In this document: positions 9,819 to 18,487 of the stretch, piece after piece
How positions within the stretch are numbered: the stretch's first letter is position 1
How the letters are laid out: each line of letters starts with the position of its first letter
Assembly (NCBI RefSeq): GCF_025153475.1
Contig: NZ_JANZXA010000008.1
Span: forward strand, 146,151-210,150
Reading direction: 5' to 3'
Length of the DNA stretch: 64,000 nt
Source of the DNA: Novosphingobium mangrovisedimenti
GTDB taxonomy: Bacteria; Pseudomonadota; Alphaproteobacteria; Sphingomonadales; Sphingomonadaceae
Translations under genes and position numbers: made by a program
The notes under the pieces: model-generated
What the model was told of the DNA's origin: nothing
Seen by the model: the letters and a program-made list of their open reading frames with translations, nothing else
Database searches by the model: none

Positions 9819-10302
9819 TCAGGCGCACGACGTCCACCGGGCCACGCCCGTTTTCCGAATGGGAAGAAATCGACCACGCAGCCGCGCCTGCCGCCGTGGC
9901 GCCGAGCACGGCGGCGAGGACCGTGAACTGCAATCCGCGACCCAGCGCCGATGCCTTTCGCGTCAGCGCTGCAAGCCATCCGCCACGCGCATCCAGTTCG
10001 GCAAGCGTGACCGGGCCCGGCTCGCCGTCGAGCAGCGCAGTGACGCTGACCGGCTCGCGAAAAGCCAGCCCGAAACGGTTTCCCGCACTCCAGCGCACCT
10101 GACAGACAAGGGCATGCGGCCCGACCACCAGTTCCACGAATTCGCCGCGCGCCGGCGGCCGGGAGGTCGTGGCCTGCATTCCGACGGAACTGGCGTCGAC
10201 CACGGTGATGTCGCTCTCGCCACCGGCCCAACGCACGTGCGCCTCCCGCACCATCGCGGTGCGCGGCTCCGCTCTTCGTTCTTCAATGCTCACGAAAGAC
10301 AT
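9787..10302 (-). CDS. PilZ-domain protein with C-terminal membrane segment
   Basis: Residues about 5-100 form a PilZ domain, the c-di-GMP receptor fold: an ERRAEPR arginine motif is followed 30 residues later by VDASSVGMQ, which fits the D-x-S-x-x-G part of the signature. A hydrophobic helix near the C-terminus ([20 protein letters not shown]) suggests membrane attachment. The ATG at 10302 gives 171 residues; an upstream TTG at 10341 is less likely. Target is unknown. Convergent with rsmA, with a 32-bp overlap. Confidence 0.8.
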   Translation of the reverse strand: MSFVSIEERRAEPRTAMVREAHVRWAGGESDITVVDASSVGMQATTSRPPARGEFVELVVGPHALVCQVRWSAGNRFGLAFREPVSVTALLDGEPGPVTLAELDARGGWLAALTRKASALGRGLQFTVLAAVLGATAAGAAAWSISSHSENGRGPVDVVRLTMAGSTPAQH

Positions 10303-10365
10303 CGCCCCCCGGTTGCTCTCACGAGACAACCTAGGGGACAATGGTTAGGTTCGTGTTAATGGAAT

Positions 10366-12477
10366 TCAGACGGCTGCCGCGGCTTTCTTCTTCCGGCGCC
10401 AGGCGTGCAGCAGCGGCTCGGTGTAACCGCTGGGCTGCTCGACGCCCTTAAACACCAGATCGCAGGCCGCCTTGAAGGCAAAGCTGGTGTCCCAGTTGCC
10501 TGCCATCGGCTCGTAGAGCGGATCGCCCGCGTTCTGCGCATCGACCTTTGCGGCCATGCGCTTGAGCGAATCCATCACCTGCTCTTCGGAGCAGACGCCA
10601 TGGAGCAGCCAGTTCGCCATGTGCTGGCTGGAGATGCGCAGCGTGGCGCGGTCTTCCATCAGGCCGACGTCGTTGATGTCGGGCACCTTGGAACAGCCCA
10701 CGCCCTGGTCGATCCAGCGCACGACGTAGCCGAGCAACCCTTGCGCGTTGTTGTCGAGTTCGTCGCGCACTTCGTCCTCGGACCAGTTCACGCCCTCGGC
10801 CAGCGGCACGGTGAGCAGCAGGTCGAGCCCCGGCACCGGCGCGGCCGCGATCGCATCGCGCAGGCCGAAGACATCGACCTGATGGTAGTGCGTAGCGTGC
10901 AGCGTCGCGGCGGTCGGCGACGGCACCCAGGCGGTGTTCGCACCGGTCTTGGGATGGCCGATCTTCTGGACCATCATGTCGCCCATCTTGTCGGGCGCGG
11001 CCCACATGCCCTTGCCGATCTGCGCCTTGCCCGAAAGGCCATGTTGCAGGCCGATGGCGACATTGCGCGTCTCGTAGGCGGCGATCCAGGTCGAGCCCTT
11101 GATGTCGCCCTTGCGCATCATCGGGCCGGCCCGCATCGAGGTGTGGATCTCATCTCCGGTTCGGTCGAGGAAGCCGGTGTTGATGAAGACGATGCGGTCC
11201 TTCACCGCATGGATGCAGGCGGCAAGGTTGGCCGAGGTGCGGCGCTCCTCGTCCATCACGCCGACCTTGAGCGTGTTGCGCTCAAGCTGCAGCAGGTCCT
11301 CGACGGCATCGAACAGCGTGTTGGTGAAGGCGCATTCCTCGGGGCCGTGCATCTTCGGCTTGACGATGTAGATGCTGCCCTCACGGCTGTTGCCATACTT
11401 GGTCAGCCCCTTCACGTCCTGTGTCGAGATGGCGCTGGTGATGACTGCGTCCATGATGCCTTCGGGAATCTCGCTGCCGTCGGGCAACAGGATCGCCGGG
11501 TTGGTCATCAGATGGCCGACATTGCGCACGAAGAGCAGGCTGCGGCCCGACAGGTTGACGCTCTCGCCGCCAGCCGTGGTCACCGTCTTGTCGCCCGCGA
11601 GCGCGCGGGTCATCGTCTCGCCGCCCTTTTCGAAGGTGTCGGTGAGGTCACCGCGGATCACGCCCAGCCAGTTGGCATAGGCCAGCACCTTGTCCTCGGC
11701 ATCGACCGCCGCGATCGAATCCTCGAGATCGACGATGGTGGTCAGCGCGGCTTCGAGCACGATGTCGGAAATTCCCGCCTTGTCGGTGCTGCCGACCGGG
11801 CTTGAAGGATCGACGACGACTTCGATGTGCAGGCCGTTCGACGTGAACAGGCGGCCCTTCGCGGTGGTGCCGACATATTGCGAGGGATCGGCCAGCGTGA
11901 CATCGAGGCTTGCGACATCGACCCAGCTGCCCGAGGCGAGCGGCAGCGCCGCATCGAGGAACTTGCGCCCCTCGGCAATCACGGCAGCGCCGCGCACCGG
12001 ATCGTAGCCCTTGCCCTGCGCCGGCGCGGCATCGAGCGCGTCGGTACCGTAATAGGCATCGTAGAGGCTGCCCCAGCGCGCATTGGCGGCATTGAGCAGG
12101 AAGCGCGCGTTGAGCACGGGGACGACGAGCTGCGGGCCGGCCATGGTCGCGATCTCGGGATCGACGTTCTGCGTACCGATGGTGAAATCACCCGGCTCGG
12201 GCACGAGGTAGCCGATCTCGCTCAGGAACGCCTGATATTCGGTCTGATCGATGGGCTTGCCGGCGCGGGCCACGTGCCAGGCATCGATCTTCGCCTGCAG
12301 GTCGTCACGCTTGGCGAGCATCGCGCTGTTCTTCGGAGCCAGATCGCCCACCAGCGCGGCGAACCCGCTCCAGAAGGCATCTGCGTCCTGCCCGATGGGC
12401 GGCAGAACCTGCTCCTCGACGAACTTCGCCAGACCGGCATCAACCTGGAGGCCCGAACGTTCAACCCTGTCAGTCAT
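10366..12477 (-). CDS. glcB: Malate synthase G
   Basis: Malate synthase G condenses glyoxylate with acetyl-CoA to malate, completing the glyoxylate bypass or glycolate use. The 703-residue monomeric isoform is close to the E. coli length (723). Visible signatures include [17 protein letters not shown], the KPKMHGPEE region, a [14 protein letters not shown] segment and [13 protein letters not shown] near the C-terminal active site. The ATG at 12477 is preceded by an AGGA box; the frame extends upstream to 12543 without support. It appears to be monocistronic. Confidence 0.97.
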   Translation of the reverse strand: MTDRVERSGLQVDAGLAKFVEEQVLPPIGQDADAFWSGFAALVGDLAPKNSAMLAKRDDLQAKIDAWHVARAGKPIDQTEYQAFLSEIGYLVPEPGDFTIGTQNVDPEIATMAGPQLVVPVLNARFLLNAANARWGSLYDAYYGTDALDAAPAQGKGYDPVRGAAVIAEGRKFLDAALPLASGSWVDVASLDVTLADPSQYVGTTAKGRLFTSNGLHIEVVVDPSSPVGSTDKAGISDIVLEAALTTIVDLEDSIAAVDAEDKVLAYANWLGVIRGDLTDTFEKGGETMTRALAGDKTVTTAGGESVNLSGRSLLFVRNVGHLMTNPAILLPDGSEIPEGIMDAVITSAISTQDVKGLTKYGNSREGSIYIVKPKMHGPEECAFTNTLFDAVEDLLQLERNTLKVGVMDEERRTSANLAACIHAVKDRIVFINTGFLDRTGDEIHTSMRAGPMMRKGDIKGSTWIAAYETRNVAIGLQHGLSGKAQIGKGMWAAPDKMGDMMVQKIGHPKTGANTAWVPSPTAATLHATHYHQVDVFGLRDAIAAAPVPGLDLLLTVPLAEGVNWSEDEVRDELDNNAQGLLGYVVRWIDQGVGCSKVPDINDVGLMEDRATLRISSQHMANWLLHGVCSEEQVMDSLKRMAAKVDAQNAGDPLYEPMAGNWDTSFAFKAACDLVFKGVEQPSGYTEPLLHAWRRKKKAAAAV

Positions 12478-12698
12478 CTTTCCTCGCACTGTTTCGAACG
12501 CGCACGCCGAATCAGGGCGTGCAACGCACATAACGATAGCCAAAACTGCCCTGGGGAAGGAATGCCCGCCCTATGACGCAAGCGTGCACGAATGGCAACA
12601 GCGCGATCACATCGAAATGCGCTTGCGGCTTATGCCGTTTGTCGGGTTAGCTTACACTCTTGCAAACGTTAAGCATCGGAGTCGGCGGGAACTCACGA

Positions 12699-12716
12699 TT
12701 GGCACGGACGTTGCTA
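12699..12716 (+). promoter_or_regulatory. Sigma-54 (-24/-12) type promoter
   Basis: The string TTGGCACGGACGTTGCTA matches the sigma-54 consensus (TGGCAC, five bases, TTGCT) at all key positions, with GG at 12701-12702 and GC at 12713-12714. A transcript starting about 12 bp downstream (near 12725) would carry the AAGAGG ribosome site and ATG of the small membrane protein gene. No activator binding site was identified. Confidence 0.55.
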
Positions 12717-12742
12717 AACAAGTCCTTAACAAGAGGATTGAC

Positions 12743-13018
12743 ATGTTTCGAAAAATCGGTCGCCTGTTCGTGATCAAGACGCGCTGGGAAGCGTTCATGA
12801 TCATCTACGCCCTCGCGCTCGGTGCTACCGAACGCGGCAGCGTCTACCTGACGCAGTTTCCAGGCTTCGGCGGCAAGCTGCTGTTCGCCGCCTGCACCGG
12901 CGCGGTGTTCATGGCCGGCGCCAAGGTGCTCGACTGCATAAAGTACGAACAGGCCGAAAAGCAGCGGAAAGACGAAACCGCAGAAACGGGTACGAACAGC
13001 GACCCCAAAGCCGCCTGA
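12743..13018 (+). CDS. Conserved small membrane protein (91 aa)
   Basis: The protein has a basic N-terminus (MFRKIGRLFVIKTRWEAF), one hydrophobic stretch at about residues 19-30 and another at about 45-65, and a charged, repetitive Glu/Lys/Thr tail, so it is probably a small inner-membrane protein. The ATG at 12743 has an AAGAGG box 8 bp upstream. A longer frame reaches back to 12251 but overlaps glcB antisense and has no signal. The gene sits right behind a sigma-54-like promoter. No function is known to me. Confidence 0.7.
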   Translation: MFRKIGRLFVIKTRWEAFMIIYALALGATERGSVYLTQFPGFGGKLLFAACTGAVFMAGAKVLDCIKYEQAEKQRKDETAETGTNSDPKAA

Positions 13019-13058
13019 CCGTTCACCCCGGCACACCATCGATCAAGGAAATCCGATC

Positions 13059-13082
13059 GGGGCCACCGCCGCACGCGGCCCC
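13059..13082. terminator. GC-rich hairpin between convergent transcripts (possible terminator)
   Basis: GGGGCC (13059-13064) pairs with GGCCCC (13077-13082) around a 12-base loop. It lies between the end of the small membrane protein gene (plus strand) and the 3' end of the tmRNA gene (minus strand). No strong T-tract follows on either strand, so termination is only a suggestion. Confidence 0.35.
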
Positions 13083-13109
13083 GCCTCAAGACCAAATCCG
13101 GCCTCAAGA

Positions 13110-13475
13110 CCTGGAGTGGGGTGATTCTGTTGCCAGGCTCACCCCGGGCCCCTGGAATCCGCTTCTGTTGCCCGGTGGGTCCAACCGCGCTTTAGCTTTG
13201 TAACTTCAGGGCGTTAGCCCCTAGAATTACGCGGCGAGAGCGAGTGCTTCGTTGTCGTTGGCACTTATGAGTTTTGAGCCTTTAACGGGTTACTCAGCCC
13301 GGACGAAAACACCGCTTTTCAACACACGTCGATCCTAGTTCGGCCCCGTCATCACCCCTGCGACAACAGGGCTGCCCCTTTCGGGACGGGTGATGGTGGA
13401 GCCGCCGGGTACCGCCCCCGGGTCCGCTGCGTCTATTGCACGCTGCAATTTATCGTCATAGCCGGCGAACCGGCA
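13110..13475 (-). ncRNA. ssrA: Transfer-messenger RNA, circularly permuted two-piece form
   Basis: Trans-translation RNA that rescues stalled ribosomes. On the minus strand the acceptor piece comes first and ends in an encoded CCA at 13394 (CGGCTCCACCA). After a 46-base intervening segment (13393-13348) that would be processed out, the coding piece begins with GGGGCCG at 13347. Those two 7-base ends pair to form the tRNA-like acceptor stem, with one G-U. The tag frame at 13262-13227 reads ANDNEALALAA followed by TAA. The permuted order is characteristic of alphaproteobacteria. The outer boundaries (about 13475 and 13110) are approximate. The rest of this >300-base gap holds no protein gene. 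Confidence 0.95.
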
Positions 13476-13547
13476 GTGCCCATATAGGCGATCGAACGTG
13501 AATGTGAAGTGACCGCGCAGAGAAGAACCGCGCAGCCCGTTCGCGGA

Positions 13548-13991
13548 TCAGCCACGCTTCTTGAGTTCGTCGCGAATTTCGGTGAGCAGGTCGATCTCGC
13601 TCGGCCCGGCAGGTGCGGGCGCGGCTTCTTCTTCCTTCTTCTCAACGGTTTCCATCAGCCGGTTGACGTAGCGGACCATCAGGAAAATGATGAAGGCCAG
13701 GATCAGGAAGTTGATGATGGCGGTGATGAACGACCCGTATCCGATCATCGCCGCGCCCGCTTCCTTGAGCGCCGCGTAATCGTCCGTCGCGCCGTCATAG
13801 CCATCGGGCGCGCTGAGCAGGATGAAGTGGTTGGAGAAGTCCGCGCCGCCGAAAATCGCACCGACCAGCGGCATGATCACCTCGTCGGTCAGCGACTTCA
13901 CGATCGCCCCGAATGCCGCGCCGATGATGACGCCCACAGCAAGGTCCATGACGTTGCCCTTGGCGATAAATTTCTTGAAATCCTGAAACAT
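13548..13991 (-). CDS. mscL: Large-conductance mechanosensitive channel
   Basis: MscL forms a homopentameric inner-membrane pore that opens under hypo-osmotic shock. The 147-residue protein has the N-terminal amphipathic helix ([13 protein letters not shown]), TM1 ([18 protein letters not shown]), a periplasmic loop, TM2 ([15 protein letters not shown]) and a charged C-terminal helix. The ATG at 13991 has a GGAGG box upstream, so the longer frame from 14069 is rejected. It lies upstream of the tmRNA gene on the same strand and is divergent from the lemA gene. Confidence 0.96.
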   Translation of the reverse strand: MFQDFKKFIAKGNVMDLAVGVIIGAAFGAIVKSLTDEVIMPLVGAIFGGADFSNHFILLSAPDGYDGATDDYAALKEAGAAMIGYGSFITAIINFLILAFIIFLMVRYVNRLMETVEKKEEEAAPAPAGPSEIDLLTEIRDELKKRG

Positions 13992-14136
13992 CCAGCCCTC
14001 CTGCACACGAAGTCGCGCCACATCACCGTCATCGCAAGCCGGTATTGCAAGGGCAAGTCCTTGAACCATCGATGTACACCGCTACATTCGTCCCCTGGAG
14101 CCGCTGGACGCGGCAGGTGAGGAGTAAGGTAAAGCA

Positions 14137-14757
14137 ATGTCAGCTTCGAACACGCAGCGCGGTTTGATTTCGCGCCTAGGCCGTTTTGCGATCGTGACGC
14201 TTGCGGCGATGAGCCTCACCGCCTGCGGTTTCAACTCGGTACCCACCAAGCAGGAGGCCGCAAAGGCCAAGTGGGCTGACGTGGAAGCCGCCTTCCAGGA
14301 ACGCGCCAACCTCGTCCCCAACCTCGCCGCCGTCGCCAAGGGTGCGGCCGAGCAGGAGAAGGAAATCCTGACCGGCGTGATCGAGGCGCGCGCCAAGGCA
14401 ACCTCGATCCAGATCAGCGGCGACGACCTGCAGGATCCGGCGAAGATGGAACAGTTCGCCGCCGCGCAGGGCCAGCTTTCGCAGGGCCTGGGCCGGCTGA
14501 TGGCCAGCTTCGAGGCCTATCCGGACCTCAAGTCGATCACCAATTACCAAATGCTGCAGAGCCAGCTGGAAGGCCAGGAAAACCGCATCCGCATCGCCAT
14601 CCGCGACTACAACGCCTCGGTGCAGGACTATAACACCGAAGTGCGCACCTTCCCGACGATGATCGGCGCGCGCCTGCGCGGAGCCGATCCGCTGGTGCCC
14701 TACAAGGCCGTGACGCCGGGCGCCGAAGTGGCGCCGAGCCTCGAAGGGAAGATGTGA
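14137..14757 (+). CDS. lemA: LemA-family lipoprotein
   Basis: LemA proteins are helical envelope proteins of uncertain function, often paired with TPM-domain proteins. This 206-residue member has a lipoprotein signal with the lipobox LTAC (Cys at about residue 30). The LemA core follows, including the RANLVPNLA segment and the FPTMIGA motif near the C-terminus. It is the first gene of a tight operon with two TPM-domain proteins; the next gene starts 4 bp after its stop. Confidence 0.9.
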   Translation: MSASNTQRGLISRLGRFAIVTLAAMSLTACGFNSVPTKQEAAKAKWADVEAAFQERANLVPNLAAVAKGAAEQEKEILTGVIEARAKATSIQISGDDLQDPAKMEQFAAAQGQLSQGLGRLMASFEAYPDLKSITNYQMLQSQLEGQENRIRIAIRDYNASVQDYNTEVRTFPTMIGARLRGADPLVPYKAVTPGAEVAPSLEGKM

Positions 14758-14761
14758 GCTG

Positions 14762-15574
14762 GTGATTCGTTTCCGGGCCCTGTTCGCGCCCTTTCTGCTG
14801 CTCCTGTGCGCCCTGCTTGCAGGGCCGCAGGCGGCGTGGGCCGCGCCTGACTTTCCCAAGCTGACAGGACAGGTCGTCGATGCGGCCGGGATCATCCCCA
14901 AGGCCGAGCAAGCGCAGCTGACGCAGAAGCTTGCCGCGCTGGAAAAGCAGTCCACCCGGCAAATGGTCGTGGTGACGGTCCCCAGCCTGCAGGGCTACGA
15001 GATTTCCGACTACGGCTACCAGCTCGGCCGCGAATGGGGGATCGGGCAAAAGGGCAAAGACAACGGCGTCCTGCTGCTCGTCGCCCCCAAGGAACGCAAG
15101 GTGCGCATCGAAGTGGGCTATGGCCTCGAGCCGATAATGACCGATGGCATGAGCTTCCTCATCATCAACAAGGTCATCATCCCCTATTTCAAGAAGGACG
15201 ACTATCCCGGCGGCATCGCGGCCGGGACCGATGCGATCATCAAGCAGATCACCCTGCCACCCGAAGAAGCGCAGAAGATCGCGGCGCAGGCCGATCAGCA
15301 GCGCCAGGGCAGCGGCGGCGGCATTTCGCTGGGCACCGTAGTGTTCATCCTCGTCATCCTGTTCTTCGTGGTCATGCCGATGATCAACGAGGCGCGCAGC
15401 GGCGGACGGCGTCGGCGTAGCGGCGGCGGTTTCATCTGGATCCCGGGCGGCTTCGGCGGCAACGACGACCACTGGGGCGGCGGTGGCGGCTGGGGAGGCG
15501 GCGGCTTCGGCGGCGGCGGTTTCTCGGGCGGCGGCGGCAGCTTCGGCGGCGGCGGCGCAAGCGGCAGCTGGTAG
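14762..15574 (+). CDS. TPM-domain membrane protein with glycine-rich C-terminus (YgcG family)
   Basis: The 270-residue protein has a signal peptide (ending near AAWAAP, residue 28), a periplasmic TPM domain (about 33-150) and a single membrane helix (about 196-215, VVFILVILFFVVM). A short basic stop-transfer patch (GGRRRRSGGG) precedes a tail made almost entirely of glycine with scattered aromatic residues. Family members are linked to photosystem repair in plants and are of unclear role in bacteria. It starts with GTG, 4 bp after lemA, and is probably made with LemA as an envelope module. Confidence 0.85.
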   Translation: MIRFRALFAPFLLLLCALLAGPQAAWAAPDFPKLTGQVVDAAGIIPKAEQAQLTQKLAALEKQSTRQMVVVTVPSLQGYEISDYGYQLGREWGIGQKGKDNGVLLLVAPKERKVRIEVGYGLEPIMTDGMSFLIINKVIIPYFKKDDYPGGIAAGTDAIIKQITLPPEEAQKIAAQADQQRQGSGGGISLGTVVFILVILFFVVMPMINEARSGGRRRRSGGGFIWIPGGFGGNDDHWGGGGGWGGGGFGGGGFSGGGGSFGGGGASGSW

Positions 15575-15587
15575 AGGAGAACGAGAC

Positions 15588-16271
15588 GTGCCCTCCCCCT
15601 CCTATCTTTCGGCCGAAGACCACGCGCAGATCACCGCGGCGGTCGCTGAAGCGGAATTGCAAAGCGCAGGCGAGATCGTCACGATCCTCGCCGACCGATC
15701 GGACGGCTATACCGATGTCATTCTGGCATGGTCGGCGCTCGCTGCCTTTCTCGCGCTGGCAGCCCTCACGATCGTACCCGATTTCTATGTCGGGCTCTAC
15801 GACCGGATGATCGCCGACTGGGGCCACGAATGGACCCCGCGCGGCCTGTTCGGGCTGGCGCTGGGCATGGGCAGCATCGCGTTCGCGGCGCTGTTCCTGC
15901 TGCAGATGTGGCAGCCCCTGCACTTCTTCCTGATACCGGGGCCGGTCAAGACGGCGCGCGTGCACGACCGCGCGATCCGCGCCTTCCGCATCGGCGCCGA
16001 ACGCCGCACCACCGGGCGCACCGGCGTGCTCATCTACCTTTCGATGCGCGAGCACCGCGCCGAAATCGTCGCCGACGAAGCCATTGCCACCAAGGTCGAT
16101 CCCGAGGTCTGGGGCGATGCCATGACGGCGATGCTCGCCCATGTCCGTGAGGGGCGCATCGCCGACGGCATGAGCGCCGCAGTGGGCAAGGTCGGCGCGA
16201 TCATCGCCCCGCACTTCCCGCGTGCGGACGACGACGTGAACGAACTTCCAGACAGGCTTATCGAAGTATGA
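15588..16271 (+). CDS. TPM-domain integral membrane protein
   Basis: A 227-residue protein with an N-terminal segment typical of TPM proteins (AQITAAVAEAELQSAGEIVTIL), two hydrophobic segments (about residues 43-65 and 83-108), and a C-terminal cytoplasmic or periplasmic part with the GVLIYLSMREHRAEIVADEAI pattern of the TPM fold. The GTG at 15588 follows a GAGGAG box. The stop overlaps the ATG of the NUDIX gene. Third gene of the lemA operon. Confidence 0.8.
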   Translation: MPSPSYLSAEDHAQITAAVAEAELQSAGEIVTILADRSDGYTDVILAWSALAAFLALAALTIVPDFYVGLYDRMIADWGHEWTPRGLFGLALGMGSIAFAALFLLQMWQPLHFFLIPGPVKTARVHDRAIRAFRIGAERRTTGRTGVLIYLSMREHRAEIVADEAIATKVDPEVWGDAMTAMLAHVREGRIADGMSAAVGKVGAIIAPHFPRADDDVNELPDRLIEV

Positions 16272-16831
16272 CTTACATGGATCGCGAACTGGCCGAACAC
16301 TACGATGGCGACAAACCGGAAGAAATCATGTGGGAAGGCCGGTTCATCACGGCCAAGAAGCGGGGCCGCTGGGAATTCGTCAGCCGCGCGCGGGGCATCC
16401 ACGCGGCGGTGATCCTGGCGGTCGATGACGAGGACCACGTGATCCTCGTCGACCAGTACCGCGTGCCGCTCGGCAAGCACTGCATCGAACTGCCCGCCGG
16501 GCTCGTCGGCGACCACGACGAGCATGTGGGCGAAGATCCCAGCATCGCTGCCGCACGCGAACTGGAAGAGGAGACCGGCTACCACGCCGGGCACATGGAG
16601 AACCTCGGCGAGTTCTTCTCCTCTCCCGGCATGGTCTCGGAAAGCTTCACGCTGTTCCGCGCGCACGATCTGGTGAAAGTGGGCGAAGGCGGCGGCGTCG
16701 ACAGCGAGGACATCGTGGTCCACCGCGTGCCGCTGTCCGGCATCGATCAGGCAATCGCCGACTGGCGCGAACAGGGCTACGCCATCGACGTCAAGATGCT
16801 CATGCTGCTGGCCGCGAAACTGTTGGGCTGA
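16268..16831 (+). CDS. NUDIX hydrolase, ADP-ribose pyrophosphatase-like
   Basis: NUDIX enzymes hydrolyse nucleoside diphosphate derivatives. This 187-residue protein has the core helix AARELEEETGY within the Nudix box and resembles the ADP-sugar pyrophosphatase subgroup (NudF-like), including the VDQYRVPLG and ELPAGLVGD segments upstream of the box. Its ATG overlaps the stop of the TPM gene (ATGA), so it is translationally coupled to it. Exact substrate is not determined by sequence. Confidence 0.88.
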   Translation: MTYMDRELAEHYDGDKPEEIMWEGRFITAKKRGRWEFVSRARGIHAAVILAVDDEDHVILVDQYRVPLGKHCIELPAGLVGDHDEHVGEDPSIAAARELEEETGYHAGHMENLGEFFSSPGMVSESFTLFRAHDLVKVGEGGGVDSEDIVVHRVPLSGIDQAIADWREQGYAIDVKMLMLLAAKLLG

Positions 16832-16832
16832 C

Positions 16833-17042
16833 GTGCGCACCCGCCCCGGCATCTGCCGGCGCAAGGCCCGCTATGCGAGCGAGGAAGCTGCGCTTGAGGT
16901 GGCTGCCAGGGCCCCCTTCCCACTGCGCCCCTATCGCTGCGCGTTGTGCCGGCAGTATCACCTCACCAGCCGCACCAAGGGGATGAGGCTGCCGCGTTTC
17001 GAAATCGAACGGCGGCGCAAACTCAAAGAGCCAGCACCATGA
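16833..17042 (+). CDS. Small basic zinc-ribbon-like protein (69 aa)
   Basis: A short, very basic protein containing an RPYRCALCRQYHLTSRTKG segment, where a CxxC pair followed by a histidine suggests half of a zinc site. It begins with GTG directly after the NUDIX stop and is probably cotranslated. Its 3' end overlaps the convergent GNAT gene by 20 bp. Function is unknown to me. Confidence 0.6.
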   Translation: MRTRPGICRRKARYASEEAALEVAARAPFPLRPYRCALCRQYHLTSRTKGMRLPRFEIERRRKLKEPAP

Positions 17043-17475
17043 ACTGGTTGTGCAGGCTGGGCTGGTAGTCGGCAAAAGCCTCGCAACTGACGAAACCCGA
17101 TCGCCGATAAAGCTCGATCGCCGGTTCGTGCAGCGGCGCGGTACCGGTTTCCAGATAGAGTTCACGATAACCGCGCTGTCGTGCTTCGGTGATGACGTGG
17201 TCCATCAGGGCCCGGCCCACGCCGGAACCGCGCGCCGATGGGGCGGCACGCATCGATTTGACTTCACCCGTACCGGTGCCGAGATGCTTCAGGGCCGCAA
17301 AACCCGCCAGGTATTCATCCCGCCAGGCTGTCCAGAACGTCACATCCGTGGAAGAAAGCCCGCTCGCATCCAGCGCGAAAGCATGCTCCCCCATCACGCT
17401 GCGAAGCTCGTCCAGATGAAAAGCCAGCAGCGCGGAAACGTGGGGCGCGGCAGGATCATCTTGCCTGATGTCCAC
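17023..17475 (-). CDS. GNAT-family N-acetyltransferase
   Basis: A 150-residue acetyltransferase with the GNAT motif A pattern (VKSMRAAPSARGSGVGRALMDHVI, containing the R-G-x-G-x-G/A pyrophosphate loop), followed by a motif B region (ELYRRSGF). It transfers an acetyl group from acetyl-CoA to an unidentified amine. The GTG at 17475 is the best start; the long frame further upstream is antisense to part of the dehydrogenase gene. It lies 41 bp downstream of the hydroxyisobutyrate dehydrogenase gene on the same strand. Confidence 0.82.
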   Translation of the reverse strand: MDIRQDDPAAPHVSALLAFHLDELRSVMGEHAFALDASGLSSTDVTFWTAWRDEYLAGFAALKHLGTGTGEVKSMRAAPSARGSGVGRALMDHVITEARQRGYRELYLETGTAPLHEPAIELYRRSGFVSCEAFADYQPSLHNQFMVLAL

Positions 17476-17516
17476 CGGGTATTCTTTCTGCCCGGTATTC
17501 GTTCTGCAGCGCGCCT

Positions 17517-18389
17517 TCAAAGCGTCGTGAAGATCGCGCCGAAGTCCTTGCCGCCATTGCCGGCCTCGACGAAGGCCTTGTAGATCTCCAGCGCATGCTC
17601 GCCGAGCGGGACCGTCGCACTGGCATCGTGCGCGCCGTCGATGGCCAGCCCCAGGTCCTTGAGCATCAGTGCCGAAGCGAAACCGCCCTGGTAGTCGTAG
17701 TCCGCCGGGCTGGTTGCGCCGACGCCCGGAACCGGGGTGTAGTCGTTGAGCGACCAGTTGTAGCCGGTCGACTTCGAGCTGATCTCGTAGAACTTCTGCG
17801 GCGCCAGCCCGGCCCTCTTGGCCAGCGCCATCGCCTCGCAAGTGCCGATCATGTGGATCGCCAGCAGCATGTTGTTGCACATCTTGGCAACCTGGCCGCT
17901 GCCGATCTGCCCGGCGTGGATCACGGCCTTCGACATCGGCTCCAGCACCGACTGCGCCTTGGAGAAGGCCTCGGACGTACCCCCGACCATGAACGTCAGC
18001 GAGCCGCCGCTGGCCGCCGCGATACCGCCCGAAACCGGGGCATCGACCATGGTATAACCGGCATCCTCGGCAAGCTGGGCAACCTCGCGCGCGGTGGCGA
18101 CGTCGATGGTCGAGCAATCGAGGAACAGCGCGCCCACGGGAGCCTTGCCGATCACTTCGCTGGTATAGACCGACTTCACGATCTTGCCGTTGGGCAGCAT
18201 GGTAACGACGGCATCCGCTTCGGCAACGGCTTCGGAAACGGTCGAGAACGGCTGACAGCCGTTTTCCTTCGCCTTGGCCAGCGCATCTTCCGACAGATCG
18301 AAGGCGTGGACCTTGTAGCCGGCGGTCACGAGGTTCGCGGCCATGCCGCCGCCCATGTTGCCAAGGCCGATGAATGCGATCGTCTTCAT
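17517..18389 (-). CDS. mmsB: 3-hydroxyisobutyrate dehydrogenase
   Basis: MmsB oxidises 3-hydroxyisobutyrate to methylmalonate semialdehyde in valine degradation. The 290-residue protein has the NAD-binding GLGNMGGGMAANL loop, the substrate signature DAPVSGGIAAASGGSL and the catalytic-lysine helix GSGQVAKMCNNMLL. It is the last of a minus-strand series with enoyl-CoA hydratase, 3-hydroxyisobutyryl-CoA hydrolase and isobutyryl-CoA dehydrogenase, which together cover isobutyryl-CoA to methylmalonate semialdehyde. Confidence 0.95.
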   Translation of the reverse strand: MKTIAFIGLGNMGGGMAANLVTAGYKVHAFDLSEDALAKAKENGCQPFSTVSEAVAEADAVVTMLPNGKIVKSVYTSEVIGKAPVGALFLDCSTIDVATAREVAQLAEDAGYTMVDAPVSGGIAAASGGSLTFMVGGTSEAFSKAQSVLEPMSKAVIHAGQIGSGQVAKMCNNMLLAIHMIGTCEAMALAKRAGLAPQKFYEISSKSTGYNWSLNDYTPVPGVGATSPADYDYQGGFASALMLKDLGLAIDGAHDASATVPLGEHALEIYKAFVEAGNGGKDFGAIFTTL

Positions 18390-18487
18390 GTCATTCTCCC
18401 AGGAGCCGTTCCGGTTCGAGCCGTCCGTCTACGGCGCATTGCGGAACCAGGCAGCCAGCCAAAAGGCCAGCTGCGGTTCGATTGCCG

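Noticed and set aside
12251..12742. Upstream extension of the small membrane protein gene
   Set aside because: It runs antisense into glcB and contains no signal; the ATG at 12743 has a ribosome site and a promoter at the right distance.
13433..13645. Small minus-strand ORF upstream of the tmRNA coding piece
   Set aside because: It overlaps the acceptor piece of the tmRNA and mscL 3' end; lysine/arginine-rich frame without a ribosome site.
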